From: Rheinheimera hassiensis
GTDB taxonomy: Bacteria; Pseudomonadota; Gammaproteobacteria; Enterobacterales; Alteromonadaceae
NCBI RefSeq assembly: GCF_022436675.1
Contig: NZ_JAKUJZ010000007.1
Span: 1 to 64,000, forward strand
Direction: 5' to 3'
DNA: 64,000 nucleotides
How positions within the stretch are numbered: the stretch's first letter is position 1; each line of letters opens with the position of its first letter. Position numbers and translations under genes: made by a program. Positions 6,608-14,649 of this stretch are shown piece after piece. The notes under the pieces were generated by a model that saw nothing but the letters and a program-made list of their open reading frames with translations, ran no database searches and had not been told where the DNA came from.

Positions 6608-7000
6608 ATGAAAAAATGGGTGAGCGCCGCTATTGCTGCGGTGGCAATGTCAACAACAGCCGCTGCTAATGCACAAGATTATAAACTGATAACCGTAGCC
6701 GGTTACTTAAACTTTTATCTGCTGAACCTGAATGCTTGTCAGGATTTTCATCCGCCGGTGCGCCAGAGTGCTTATGATGCCGAAAAGACGTTGTATCCTT
6801 ATCTGGATAAACTGTACGGCAAAATGGGTGGTGCTGAAGGTGCTAACCAGAAAATGATCGCAGATATTGTTATGAAACGCCGTGCCATATTAAATGGCCA
6901 GATTGCAGAAGGTGATTTTACCGTGGAGCATTGTCAGGCTATTGTGAAAATACTGACAGAAGATGGTTTAGATAAAACCTTGCTCAGTGCATTGGAATAA
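6608..7000 (+). CDS. small periplasmic protein, unknown function
   Basis: A 130-aa protein starting at ATG 6608 with an AGGAAG ribosome-binding site. A clear signal peptide (residues 1-22, ending AANAQ) is followed by a mainly helical mature domain with two Cys (NACQDF and EHCQAI) that could form a disulfide. I do not recognise a family. A strong terminator follows, and 74 bp separate it from the Kelch gene, so it is probably a single-gene unit or is read together with that gene. Confidence 0.75.
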   Translation: MKKWVSAAIAAVAMSTTAAANAQDYKLITVAGYLNFYLLNLNACQDFHPPVRQSAYDAEKTLYPYLDKLYGKMGGAEGANQKMIADIVMKRRAILNGQIAEGDFTVEHCQAIVKILTEDGLDKTLLSALE

Positions 7001-7011
7001 TACATCTGCTA

Positions 7012-7043
7012 CCGCCAGCCTGATGCTGGCGGTTTCATTTTTG
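7012..7043 (+). terminator. rho-independent terminator
   Basis: Perfect 8-bp stem CCGCCAGC / GCTGGCGG (7012-7019 and 7025-7032), loop of five, followed by TTTCATTTTT. It closes the small periplasmic gene and insulates the riboswitch promoter. Confidence 0.85.
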
Positions 7044-7070
7044 ATTGCCACTATTTAAATCTGCTACACT
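7041..7070 (+). promoter_or_regulatory. putative promoter of the B12 operon
   Basis: TTGATT (7041-7046) and TACACT (7065-7070), 18 bp apart, located just before the riboswitch aptamer. By eye only. Confidence 0.45.
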
Positions 7071-7077
7071 GCGCCTG

Positions 7078-7228
7078 CTTTGGTGCGGGATAACTCCCGC
7101 TTAAAAGGGAAGCGGGTGTAAAGCCCGCACTGTACCCGCAACTGTAATAAGCGCTGCAATCAGATGCCACTGGTTATACTCCGGGAAGGCGATTGTGGGT
7201 TACCGCTTTAAGTCAGGAGACCTGCCAT
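7078..7228 (+). ncRNA. cobalamin (AdoCbl) riboswitch
   Basis: The conserved B12-box elements are present in the right order: a GGTGCGGG paired region, AAAAGGGAAGCGGGTG (7101-7116), GCCCGCACTGTACCCGCAACTGTAA around 7123-7147, GCCACTG (7167-7173), GGGAAGGCG (7183-7191) and the B12 box AGTCAGGAGACCTGCC (7211-7226). It binds adenosylcobalamin and should switch off the downstream transport genes when B12 is plentiful. The 90 bp between its end and the first gene presumably holds the expression platform; I could not make out a certain terminator or anti-RBS helix. Confidence 0.93.
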
Positions 7229-7320
7229 AGCTTAATGTCTTTTTTACCTGCGTGCGGGAATTCACTGCAGTGGCAACTTACTGTTTTCAGCAAGTTGGCT
7301 GCTGCTATTGCCAGGAGTCA

Positions 7321-8118
7321 GTGTTGCTTGAACTTTCAGCGGTGTGTTTGCGCTTTGGTGCGAAACAGGTTCTGCATAACATCAGTTTCTCACTGCAAAA
7401 AGGTGAGTTTGTTGGCATTATCGGTCCTAACGGCGCTGGTAAAAGCTCATTGCTGCGGCTGATTCAGGGCGCGCTTAGCGCACACAGCGGGCATATATTG
7501 CTAAAGCAACGTGAGATTGGCCGTTTTACTACGGCCGAACTAGCCAGAACACTTGCCGTAGTAAGCCAGACGTCTGCGCCCTTATTTGCGCTGACAGTAG
7601 AGCAAGTGGCTACCATGGGGCTTTTACCGCATAAAAACTGGTTTGAGCTAAACAGCAGCTACGACACTGCCCAGGTTGCACTGGCGTTGAAAAAAACAGG
7701 CCTTAGCCATAAGAGTTCAGATGCTGTTGATACCTTATCCGGTGGTGAAATGCAGCGGCTTTATATCGCCAGGGCTTTGGTGCAACAACCTTCATTATTA
7801 CTGCTGGACGAGCCGACCAATCATCTTGATGTACAGTACCAACACCAGATCCTGCAACTGGTTAAAGCGCTGGATATTCCGCTGCTGGCATGCCTGCACG
7901 ATTTAAACCTGGCTGCGATGTATTGTGACAAGCTGCTGTTATTAAATAATGGTGAACAGGTAGCCTTTGGTACACCTGCTGAGGTACTGCAACCCCAGTT
8001 ACTGCAGCAGGTATTTGGTTTGCCCTGCCAGATAGCGTTACATCCGCTGATAAATAAACTGCAGGTAACTTTTATTCCAGCCTCAACAGGGTTGGCCGCG
8101 GAGCAGGCTGCATGTTAA
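7321..8118 (+). CDS. btuD: ABC transporter ATP-binding protein for vitamin B12 (BtuD-like)
   Basis: A 265-aa ATPase that powers B12 import with the BtuC-like permease and BtuF-like binding protein encoded next. Walker A GPNGAGKS at 35-42, signature LSGGEMQR at 139-146, Walker B LLLLDEPTNHLD at ~159-170, and the H-loop His in CLHDLN. The FecCD/BtuCD-type family is supported by the neighbours. The start is taken as GTG 7321 (or TTG 7324) after AGGAG at 7313-7317; the frame is open further upstream to 7252, but that part has no similarity to the family. The gene overlaps the permease by seven bases. Confidence 0.88.
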   Translation: MLLELSAVCLRFGAKQVLHNISFSLQKGEFVGIIGPNGAGKSSLLRLIQGALSAHSGHILLKQREIGRFTTAELARTLAVVSQTSAPLFALTVEQVATMGLLPHKNWFELNSSYDTAQVALALKKTGLSHKSSDAVDTLSGGEMQRLYIARALVQQPSLLLLDEPTNHLDVQYQHQILQLVKALDIPLLACLHDLNLAAMYCDKLLLLNNGEQVAFGTPAEVLQPQLLQQVFGLPCQIALHPLINKLQVTFIPASTGLAAEQAAC

Positions 8119-9104
8119 AGCGGCATTATTCGCTGGCAATGTCTGTTGCTTTACTGATGCTGCTGTTTAGCCTGCTGCTGAGTTTAACTATCGGCAGTGC
8201 CAGCTTAACACTGGCAGATATTGTCCGGGTATTGTTTGGCAGGGAAGGTGTTTCGCCGCTGGCCGAAACCATTGTCTGGCAAATCCGCTTGCCGCGTTTA
8301 GTTTGTGCTGTGCTGGTAGGTGCAGGGCTGGCGGTGTCTGGCGCAGTATTGCAAAATGCCAGCCGTAACCCGCTGGCCGATCCGTATTTATTTGGCTTAA
8401 TGGCCGGTGCCGGTTTGGGTGCTACCCTGGTTAGCGTAGTGCTGCCGCCTCAGCTTATCAGCCTGGCGCTGGGCGCCTTTGCCGGAGCTTTATTTGCAGT
8501 AGCCCTGGTATTTGCCGTATGCGCCGGACAGCGCTGGCGTAAGGTTGAAATTACTTTGCTGGCTGGGGTAGCGGTATCTTTTATGTTAAGTGCGATCAGT
8601 AGTTTTATTTTGTACTTTGCCGAGCCTTTTGCTGCTAACCGGGTGATATTCTGGCTAATGGGCAGTTTAAGCCGCACCGACTGGCACAGTGTCATGTTAC
8701 TGGCGCCGGTTGTCGTAGTGGTGCTACTGCTGGCACTGGCGCTGCGCCGCCAGCTGGATGCTCTGCTGCTAAGTGATGAAAGCGCCCGTACGCTGGGGGT
8801 TAATACGCTGCGCTTGCGGTTGGTATTATTGCTGGCGACAGCCTTGCTGACAGCCTGCATAGTGTCGCAGTGTGGCGGTATCGCTTTTGTTGGCCTGATG
8901 ATCCCGCATATAGTGCGGCATTTCTTTGGGGTTACATCCGCGCGCTTGCTATTGGGCTGTGCGGTGGTGGGGGCACTGTTTATGATCTGGGTAGACAATC
9001 TGGCCCGTACTTTGCTGCCGCAACAGGAAATTCCGCTGGGGGTTATTACCTCGTTAGTGGGCAGTGTATTTTTCTTACTTATTATGCGCCGGCAACGGCT
9101 ATAG
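8112..9104 (+). CDS. btuC: B12/iron-type ABC permease (BtuC/FecCD family)
   Basis: A 330-aa polytopic inner-membrane protein with about ten hydrophobic helices. Family marks are an early RLPRLVCAVLVGAGLAVSGA segment and NPLADPYLFGLMAGAGLGA, typical of FecCD permeases, and CGGIAFVGLMIPHIVRHFFG near residue 255, the loop that contacts the ATPase. The riboswitch and the neighbouring cobalamin adenosyltransferase point to cobalamin as substrate. It begins inside the end of the ATPase gene, so translation is probably coupled. Confidence 0.9.
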   Translation: MLKRHYSLAMSVALLMLLFSLLLSLTIGSASLTLADIVRVLFGREGVSPLAETIVWQIRLPRLVCAVLVGAGLAVSGAVLQNASRNPLADPYLFGLMAGAGLGATLVSVVLPPQLISLALGAFAGALFAVALVFAVCAGQRWRKVEITLLAGVAVSFMLSAISSFILYFAEPFAANRVIFWLMGSLSRTDWHSVMLLAPVVVVVLLLALALRRQLDALLLSDESARTLGVNTLRLRLVLLLATALLTACIVSQCGGIAFVGLMIPHIVRHFFGVTSARLLLGCAVVGALFMIWVDNLARTLLPQQEIPLGVITSLVGSVFFLLIMRRQRL

Positions 9105-9113
9105 CGATGTGTA

Positions 9114-9719
9114 ATGGCAACAGATGAATTAAAACAACAGCGCCACCGTGAACGCCAGCAGCGGCTGAAAACGCAGGTTGATAGCGCAGTGGCTGCAGCT
9201 ACCGATGAAAAAGGCTTACTGCTGGTGATCACCGGTAATGGCAAAGGTAAATCTACCTCTGGCTTTGGTACTGTCGCCCGTGCTGTTGGTCATGGTTTTA
9301 CTGCGGCAGTCGTGCAGTTTATTAAAGGCAGCTGGGACTGTGGCGAGCGTAACTTATTGCAGCAACATGGCGTACAGTTTGCTGTAATGGCCACCGGCTT
9401 TACCTGGGATACACAAGATAAAGCAGCAGATATTGTCGCTGCAGAGCAAGTGTGGCAGCAGGCCGAACAGTTTTTGGCAGACCCGGCCATAGATGTGGTG
9501 CTGCTGGACGAGCTGACTTATATGTTAAGTTATCATTATCTGCCGCTGGAACGTATCGAACAGGCATTATTGCAACGCCCGGCAACACAGCATGTGGTCA
9601 TTACCGGCCGGGCCTGTCACCGGCGTTTAATTGAGCTGGCCGATACGGTAAGTGAAGTGCAAAACATTAAGCATGCGTTTGATCATGGTATTAAAGCACA
9701 GCGGGGGATTGACTGGTGA
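9114..9719 (+). CDS. btuR: cob(I)alamin adenosyltransferase (CobO/BtuR type)
   Basis: A 201-aa enzyme that transfers the 5'-deoxyadenosyl group of ATP to cob(I)alamin, giving the coenzyme form. P-loop GNGKGKST at residues 41-48, then VVQFIKGSWDCGER, the DVVLLDEL Walker-B-like segment and VVITGRACHRRLIELAD near the C-terminus, all typical of the CobA/CobO/PduO-unrelated BtuR family; the length is as expected. An N-terminal RHRERQQR stretch is also usual. It lies nine bases after the permease and overlaps the next gene by four, so it is within the B12 operon: imported B12 is converted directly. Confidence 0.93.
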   Translation: MATDELKQQRHRERQQRLKTQVDSAVAAATDEKGLLLVITGNGKGKSTSGFGTVARAVGHGFTAAVVQFIKGSWDCGERNLLQQHGVQFAVMATGFTWDTQDKAADIVAAEQVWQQAEQFLADPAIDVVLLDELTYMLSYHYLPLERIEQALLQRPATQHVVITGRACHRRLIELADTVSEVQNIKHAFDHGIKAQRGIDW

Positions 9720-10540
9720 AAACTCGCTACTGGCCCTTATTATTGCCGCTGTTAATGCTGCTGGCCTTGCCGGCGCTGGCTAAACCCCAGCGTATTATTG
9801 CACTGGCGCCACATATTACCGAGCTGTTGTTTGCAGTGGGGGCGGGTGAGCAGGTTGTGGCCGTAAGTGATTACAGCGATTACCCTTTAGCAGCACAAGC
9901 ATTACCGCGTATTGCCAGTTATGCCAGTATTAATTTGGAAGCCGTACTGGCGCTGCAACCTGATTTAGTTATTGCCTGGCGTAGCGGAAATCCGGCTGCT
10001 GATATTGCCCGCTTGCAGCAGCTAGGTATTAAAGTGGCGTTTTCTGATCCATTAACGCTGGATGATATTGGCGCAGAGCTGCGGCTAATCGGTCAGCTTA
10101 GCGGTTATCCGGAGCAGGGCAAACAACAAGCGCTGCAGTTTGAACAACAATTGGCACAGCTACGCCAGCAATATCAGCATAAAACACCGGTAACGGCCTT
10201 TTTTGCTATGGGTACAGCACCACTGACAACGATTGCCAACCGGGCCTGGCCGCAGCAGATATTACAGTTATGCGCCGTTAACAATCCCTTTGCCAGCGCC
10301 AAGGGTGATTATCCGCAGGTAGGTATTGAACAGGTTATTCAGGCGCAGCCCGATGTGATTATTCAGCCGGTAGCAGAAAAAGTGCTTGCAGATTTTTCAT
10401 ACTGGCGCCCGTTCACTGCGTTGCCTGCAGTTAAAAAAGCGCAATATCTTAGTGTGAATGCCGATTTTATCTACCGCACCACGCCGCGCACTTTGCTGGG
10501 TATTACGCAGTTGTGTCAGGGCGTAGATGCGTATCGCTAG
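9716..10540 (+). CDS. btuF: cobalamin-binding periplasmic protein (BtuF-like)
   Basis: A 274-aa protein with a signal peptide (residues 1-22, ending PALA). The mature part has the two-lobed helical-backbone solute-binding pattern: RIIALAPHITELLFAVGAGEQVVAVSDYSDYP, then INLEAVLALQPDLVIAW, and in the second lobe GIEQVIQAQPDVIIQP, the usual BtuF/TroA-type marks. It would deliver B12 to the BtuCD-like transporter. GTG start overlapping the previous stop (GTGA). Its stop shares the CTAG tetramer with the stop of the convergent kinase gene. Confidence 0.88.
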   Translation: MKTRYWPLLLPLLMLLALPALAKPQRIIALAPHITELLFAVGAGEQVVAVSDYSDYPLAAQALPRIASYASINLEAVLALQPDLVIAWRSGNPAADIARLQQLGIKVAFSDPLTLDDIGAELRLIGQLSGYPEQGKQQALQFEQQLAQLRQQYQHKTPVTAFFAMGTAPLTTIANRAWPQQILQLCAVNNPFASAKGDYPQVGIEQVIQAQPDVIIQPVAEKVLADFSYWRPFTALPAVKKAQYLSVNADFIYRTTPRTLLGITQLCQGVDAYR

Positions 10541-12543
10541 CTGTTAAGGCTGCTCATCAGTTCATTTGCGCGGCGCATTAGCCGCTCAGCATTGCGCACC
10601 TGATTGGTTTTTAACAGCTCACCTGACAATGCCAGATATTTATCCGCCAGTTTACGGCGCAGCGCTTTGTGCAATGAAAAGTCTGTCGGTACTTCAGCAT
10701 CATATTGTTGCAGTTTGGTATAAACGGCATCTATTTGCTCAGCAGCTTCGCTGACTGCCAGTTCATTTTCCAGCAATGAAAAGCTGTGCTGGTAAAATAG
10801 TTCTGCCGCCTGATAAGGAAAGGTCGCCGGCTCGCCACTACTTTGTGCCAGCCGGTACGCAGCCATTGCATCTACTGCTGCAGCCAGTTGCTGGCCTTGC
10901 TCTACCAACTTGGCGGTATCGCTGTGGCGTGAAAATAATAACTCACCGACACTAATAAGACGCTGCAGTGCCACTGCATCATTAGTGGCGACGGCTTGCT
11001 CAAATGCCGACACATATACCGCAGCTTCTGCGTTGTCAGGTTCGGCCTGATAACGGCTGTCAATACGCTTTAGTTCGGCAATAATTTTGTATGGGTCCTG
11101 GGCATCGCTTTGTTGCTGATATTGCTGGTTTAGCAATAGCTGGCTTAACTGCGAGCGTAAAACATCAATAGCAGTTTGCTTACTGCGCTGCATATTGCTG
11201 CTCAGGCCAGCCAGATAATGAGAATCAGGATACAGCTCACTGGCCTGCGCCAGGATACGTTCTATCTCCGGGTAATTAGGGTAATTAAAGCTGCGATCAG
11301 TGATAATGTTGTCAATTTGCTGTTCAAAATGCTGCAGGATCTCATTCTGCTGTAATCTTAAAATGCCTTCAGTCTCTAAAGTCCTGTTGTTATTGGTGTC
11401 AAGTGCCGCCAGCAGCTCTGCCGCTGAAGCCTGGTTAAGCTGTTGGTACTGCTGCTGCTTTTGCTGTAAAGCACTGCTTTGGTTACTAAGTTCAGCTATG
11501 GTTGATTGTTGTTGCTGATGATATTGCCAGCCGCCCCAGCCAACCAACAGCACCGCTGCGGCGGCAACAGCAGGCTGCCATACAGGTTGCTTAAACTGTT
11601 TAATAATACCGCTAATACTGACAGTGCGCTTTGCGCTGTCAAACTGCAGTGCGCGCTTTAATGTTTGCCATTGCAGCAGGTTTAAATGCGCTGGTTTTGT
11701 CGCTTGTTTATTTTGCTGTTGGGCTTTATCTGCCGGTAAACGCTCAAAAGGGTGTTTACTGGTCAGTAACTCATAACTTAAACAAGCAAACGAGAATATG
11801 TCGTCGGCAACGCAAGGGGTATTACCCGCCAACAGCTGAGGGCTGGCGTAAGCCGGGGTATAGCCACTTAACGGTGCTGTCTGGCTTTGTTGCTCTGCAG
11901 CGTAAATATCGTGGTTTAGCTGGAGCTTTTGCGCCACGCCAAAATCCAGTACTTTTACTTCGCCTGAGCGGTTAACCATAATATTGGCTGGTTTTAAATC
12001 GGCGTGAACTATGCCGGTTTTGTGCGCGAAATCCAGTGCATCAGCAATCTGACACAACAGGTTCATGGCAGATTTAAGCGTTAAACCCTTTGGTTTATAC
12101 CGTTTAATAACCTGATCCAGGCTTTCGCCATCCAGGCACTCCATAACAATAAAGTAGTGCTGCTGATCGGAGTCAACGTCAAATACCCGCACTATGTTCG
12201 GATGAGACAGTTGTTGGGTTTTATGTGCTTCCTGTAGTAACAGCTGCAGTGCGTCTGGCTGATCAACAAACTGCTGCTGCAACACCTTTATAGCAACGGT
12301 ACTGTTGCTTACCCCGGCTTGTTGCAAAAACAGATCAGTGGCCCGGTAAATATCACTCATACCGCCCGAGCCAATTTTATTCTCCAGCAGGTAGCGCTCT
12401 TTTATCAACATACCACTTTGCAGTGCCGCTACCGGCGCAGAATCTGACGGTGCGGTTTTTTTTACGGCATAGCGCGTTTTGTCTGCATCTGCTGCCTGTT
12501 CGGTGGCAAAGTTGTCGACACCTGTCGGGTTCTGATCCGTCAT
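10537..12543 (-). CDS. ppkA: T6SS serine/threonine protein kinase (PpkA type)
   Basis: A 668-aa membrane-bound kinase. Kinase domain ~50-315: glycine loop IGSGGMSDIY (57-66), Lys86 in AIKVL, catalytic loop HADLKPAN (180-187), DFG at 200-202. The usual HRD reads HAD. A single membrane helix follows (~322-341), then a long Gln-rich coiled-coil and helical C-terminal part, presumably periplasmic, which may sense the signal. In H1-type T6SS, PpkA phosphorylates Fha to trigger assembly and PppA reverses this; fha and pppA are both in this cluster. Transcribed away from the fha gene through a shared 227-bp promoter region. Convergent with btuF. Confidence 0.9.
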   Translation of the reverse strand: MTDQNPTGVDNFATEQAADADKTRYAVKKTAPSDSAPVAALQSGMLIKERYLLENKIGSGGMSDIYRATDLFLQQAGVSNSTVAIKVLQQQFVDQPDALQLLLQEAHKTQQLSHPNIVRVFDVDSDQQHYFIVMECLDGESLDQVIKRYKPKGLTLKSAMNLLCQIADALDFAHKTGIVHADLKPANIMVNRSGEVKVLDFGVAQKLQLNHDIYAAEQQSQTAPLSGYTPAYASPQLLAGNTPCVADDIFSFACLSYELLTSKHPFERLPADKAQQQNKQATKPAHLNLLQWQTLKRALQFDSAKRTVSISGIIKQFKQPVWQPAVAAAAVLLVGWGGWQYHQQQQSTIAELSNQSSALQQKQQQYQQLNQASAAELLAALDTNNNRTLETEGILRLQQNEILQHFEQQIDNIITDRSFNYPNYPEIERILAQASELYPDSHYLAGLSSNMQRSKQTAIDVLRSQLSQLLLNQQYQQQSDAQDPYKIIAELKRIDSRYQAEPDNAEAAVYVSAFEQAVATNDAVALQRLISVGELLFSRHSDTAKLVEQGQQLAAAVDAMAAYRLAQSSGEPATFPYQAAELFYQHSFSLLENELAVSEAAEQIDAVYTKLQQYDAEVPTDFSLHKALRRKLADKYLALSGELLKTNQVRNAERLMRRANELMSSLNS

Positions 12544-12684
12544 CGTTTACTCCTTGTTCAGCTGGCTACTGCGAAAAACATCGCACTAATTTGTTACTGG
12601 CATTGGCACTGAATAGCGCAATTATTTCACAAAAAAGTGGTCAGGTCACCAGCATATTTTGACTAATTGTTAATTTGGTTTCTG

Positions 12685-12713
12685 TTGACGCAACATTAAA
12701 TTTAACTTAATCT
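12685..12713 (+). promoter_or_regulatory. putative promoter of the T6SS main operon
   Basis: TTGACG (12685-12690) and TAATCT (12708-12713) with a 17-bp spacer, 57 bp before the fha start, in the AT-rich divergent region 12544-12770. The -10 is a poor match. Confidence 0.35.
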
Positions 12714-12770
12714 ATTTCGCCGATTTATAGTGAATAAATTGTGTTTTATTGCAGTGCTGCAGGAGGTAGT

Positions 12771-14102
12771 ATGGGACAAAAGGACAGGTTGCTTGAATTG
12801 TCAGTGTTGAGTTATCACCGGTTATCACCCAAGCAGGTAGCGGTAAAACGCTTTGATACTACTGGTGGCACACTGGGCCGCTCGGAGCGTGCAGATTGGT
12901 ATTTGCCTGATCCTGAGCGTGTAGTGTCAGGCGTGCATGCCAGTATAAGCTGCAATAAGGGTTTATTCAGCATTACTGATCAGTCAACCAATGGTTTATT
13001 TGTTAACAGAGCAGTTGAGGCATTAGGGCAGGGCAATAGCCATCAGTTAAAGCATGGCGACGTGTTATGCATGGGCGACTATGAAATTCAGGTTGCACTC
13101 ATCGATGCTCTACCTGACAGCACACTGGTACCGACAGCTGTCGAGCACAAAGCTCCGGCAAATGCTCTTTCTCATGCGGCTGTTGCGCAAAAAGCTACCA
13201 GCGCTCATCAGGCTCCCGCTTACAGTACAAACGAACACACTGACAGCGGTTTTTCGGTTGCTGAGCTGGCTGGTCCGGCTTTTGGTTTGGCCAGTGCTCA
13301 TACTGCCACCTCCGCCAGAGACAATAGCCATGAGATGACAATGGATGAGCATTTTCTGGCCCCGTCTGCATTAATCCCCGATGACTGGGAGGCGCCATGG
13401 CAGCAGAAAATACCGGAGCAACCGATACAGGACACCGCCAGCACCGCTGTTAACACAGATGTTGTGCACAACCTGGTTAAAGATAAACGTAAAAGTGCAG
13501 CCCCGGCTATGGCCGGTGACAGTGCGGCTTGCCTGCAGGCTTTTCTTCACGGGCTGGGGGTGTCGCAAGCCAATATACAGTCAGTGGATTCCAGCCAGTG
13601 GTGGGAGCAATTGGGACAGGCTTTGCAACAATCGCTGTTAGGCGTAATGGATGTCATGCGCGCCCGCTCTGAAGTTAAAAACAGCTTCCGGGTTAATCAA
13701 ACCACCTTCCAACAGCGCGAGAACAACCCGCTTAAATTTTCTGCCAGCATTGATGATGCCTTTCACAATTTATTTAATCGCCCGGGTTCCAGTTTTATGC
13801 CCGCCAGGCAAGCTATTGCCGAGGCTTTTGCCGATATCAGCCAGCATGAGGCCGCCATTATTGCCGGAGCCAGAGGTGCTATGGCCGGCATGTTAGTGCA
13901 ACTGGCACCACAGAAAATAGAAGCCGCAGATTTTGGCGGCAGCTTTGTTGACAAATTAAACCCGGCACAGCGCCAGGCAAGATACTGGGCACAGTACAAA
14001 GCCTTGCATACAGAGCTGTCAGCGGAGCTTGGCAAGAAAAACCAACAGGGCGTAAATGACGACTTTATCAGTGCTTATGAAGCCTATTTACGCTCGAAAT
14101 AA
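12771..14102 (+). CDS. tagH: T6SS FHA-domain protein (Fha/TagH)
   Basis: A 443-aa cytoplasmic scaffold. ATG 12771 follows AGGAGG (12761-12766). The FHA domain spans ~20-105 with GRSER (36-40), SGVHASI (53-59) and STNGLFVN (72-79), the phosphothreonine-binding residues. A low-complexity, Ala-rich linker follows, then a conserved helical C-terminal domain (~260-443) seen in T6SS FHA proteins. Phosphorylated Fha is recognised by its own FHA domain and promotes T6SS assembly. First gene of the main + strand operon. Confidence 0.92.
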   Translation: MGQKDRLLELSVLSYHRLSPKQVAVKRFDTTGGTLGRSERADWYLPDPERVVSGVHASISCNKGLFSITDQSTNGLFVNRAVEALGQGNSHQLKHGDVLCMGDYEIQVALIDALPDSTLVPTAVEHKAPANALSHAAVAQKATSAHQAPAYSTNEHTDSGFSVAELAGPAFGLASAHTATSARDNSHEMTMDEHFLAPSALIPDDWEAPWQQKIPEQPIQDTASTAVNTDVVHNLVKDKRKSAAPAMAGDSAACLQAFLHGLGVSQANIQSVDSSQWWEQLGQALQQSLLGVMDVMRARSEVKNSFRVNQTTFQQRENNPLKFSASIDDAFHNLFNRPGSSFMPARQAIAEAFADISQHEAAIIAGARGAMAGMLVQLAPQKIEAADFGGSFVDKLNPAQRQARYWAQYKALHTELSAELGKKNQQGVNDDFISAYEAYLRSK

Positions 14103-14143
14103 TAGAAAACCATACACAAGCATATTTAGCAGGAGCTGTAGTA

Positions 14144-14626
14144 ATGAAAACAATAAAGACATTGGTTTTGCTCTGGTTGAGCCTGGCTGTTCTGGCTGGC
14201 TGCCAGGCGGTTTATGCCACTTTTCCACCCTCAACCAAATTACATTTCCGTGTTGCTGCCGACATCAATCCTGATGCCGATGGTCGCCCGTCTCCGGTCA
14301 TTATTAAAGTGTATGAACTGGCATCAAAAACGGTGTTTGAAAACCAGGATTTTTTTGCGCTGTACGACAGCCCGGAAGTGGTTTTACGCACCGATCTACT
14401 GAAAAAAGATGAACTGGTGTTTGAGCCAGGCCAACGCACTGAATATCGCATGACATTACAACCGGCAACGAAAGCTGTGGCTGTTGTGGCAGCATATCGT
14501 GATATTGAAGGCGCAAGATGGCGTGCAGTGGTTGATGTAAAACCGACGGGTTATGACAGCTTCTATGTGTATGTCGACAAATTGGCGGTTTATATCCGCG
14601 AACATGATCTGGAACGTAAACAGTAA
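14144..14626 (+). CDS. tssJ: T6SS outer-membrane lipoprotein TssJ
   Basis: A 160-aa lipoprotein: signal peptide with lipobox VLAGC, lipidated Cys20. The mature part is a beta-sandwich of the TssJ/VasD family (VIIKVYELASKTVFENQDFFALYD and the ending DSFYVYVDKLAVYI). It anchors TssM to the outer membrane. Ribosome-binding site AGGAG about ten bases before ATG. 41 bp after fha and 23 bp before tssK. Confidence 0.93.
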   Translation: MKTIKTLVLLWLSLAVLAGCQAVYATFPPSTKLHFRVAADINPDADGRPSPVIIKVYELASKTVFENQDFFALYDSPEVVLRTDLLKKDELVFEPGQRTEYRMTLQPATKAVAVVAAYRDIEGARWRAVVDVKPTGYDSFYVYVDKLAVYIREHDLERKQ

Positions 14627-14649
14627 ATTGCGGTTTTAAGGAATTCAAT

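Noticed and set aside
7193-7462. Forward ORF overlapping the riboswitch end and the ATPase start
   Set aside because: Runs through the B12 box and the Walker region in a wrong frame; no protein features.
8450-9244. Reverse-strand ORF of 264 codons opposite the btuC-like gene
   Set aside because: Rich in Ser, Thr, Arg and Ala, spans two real genes on the other strand; a typical shadow frame.
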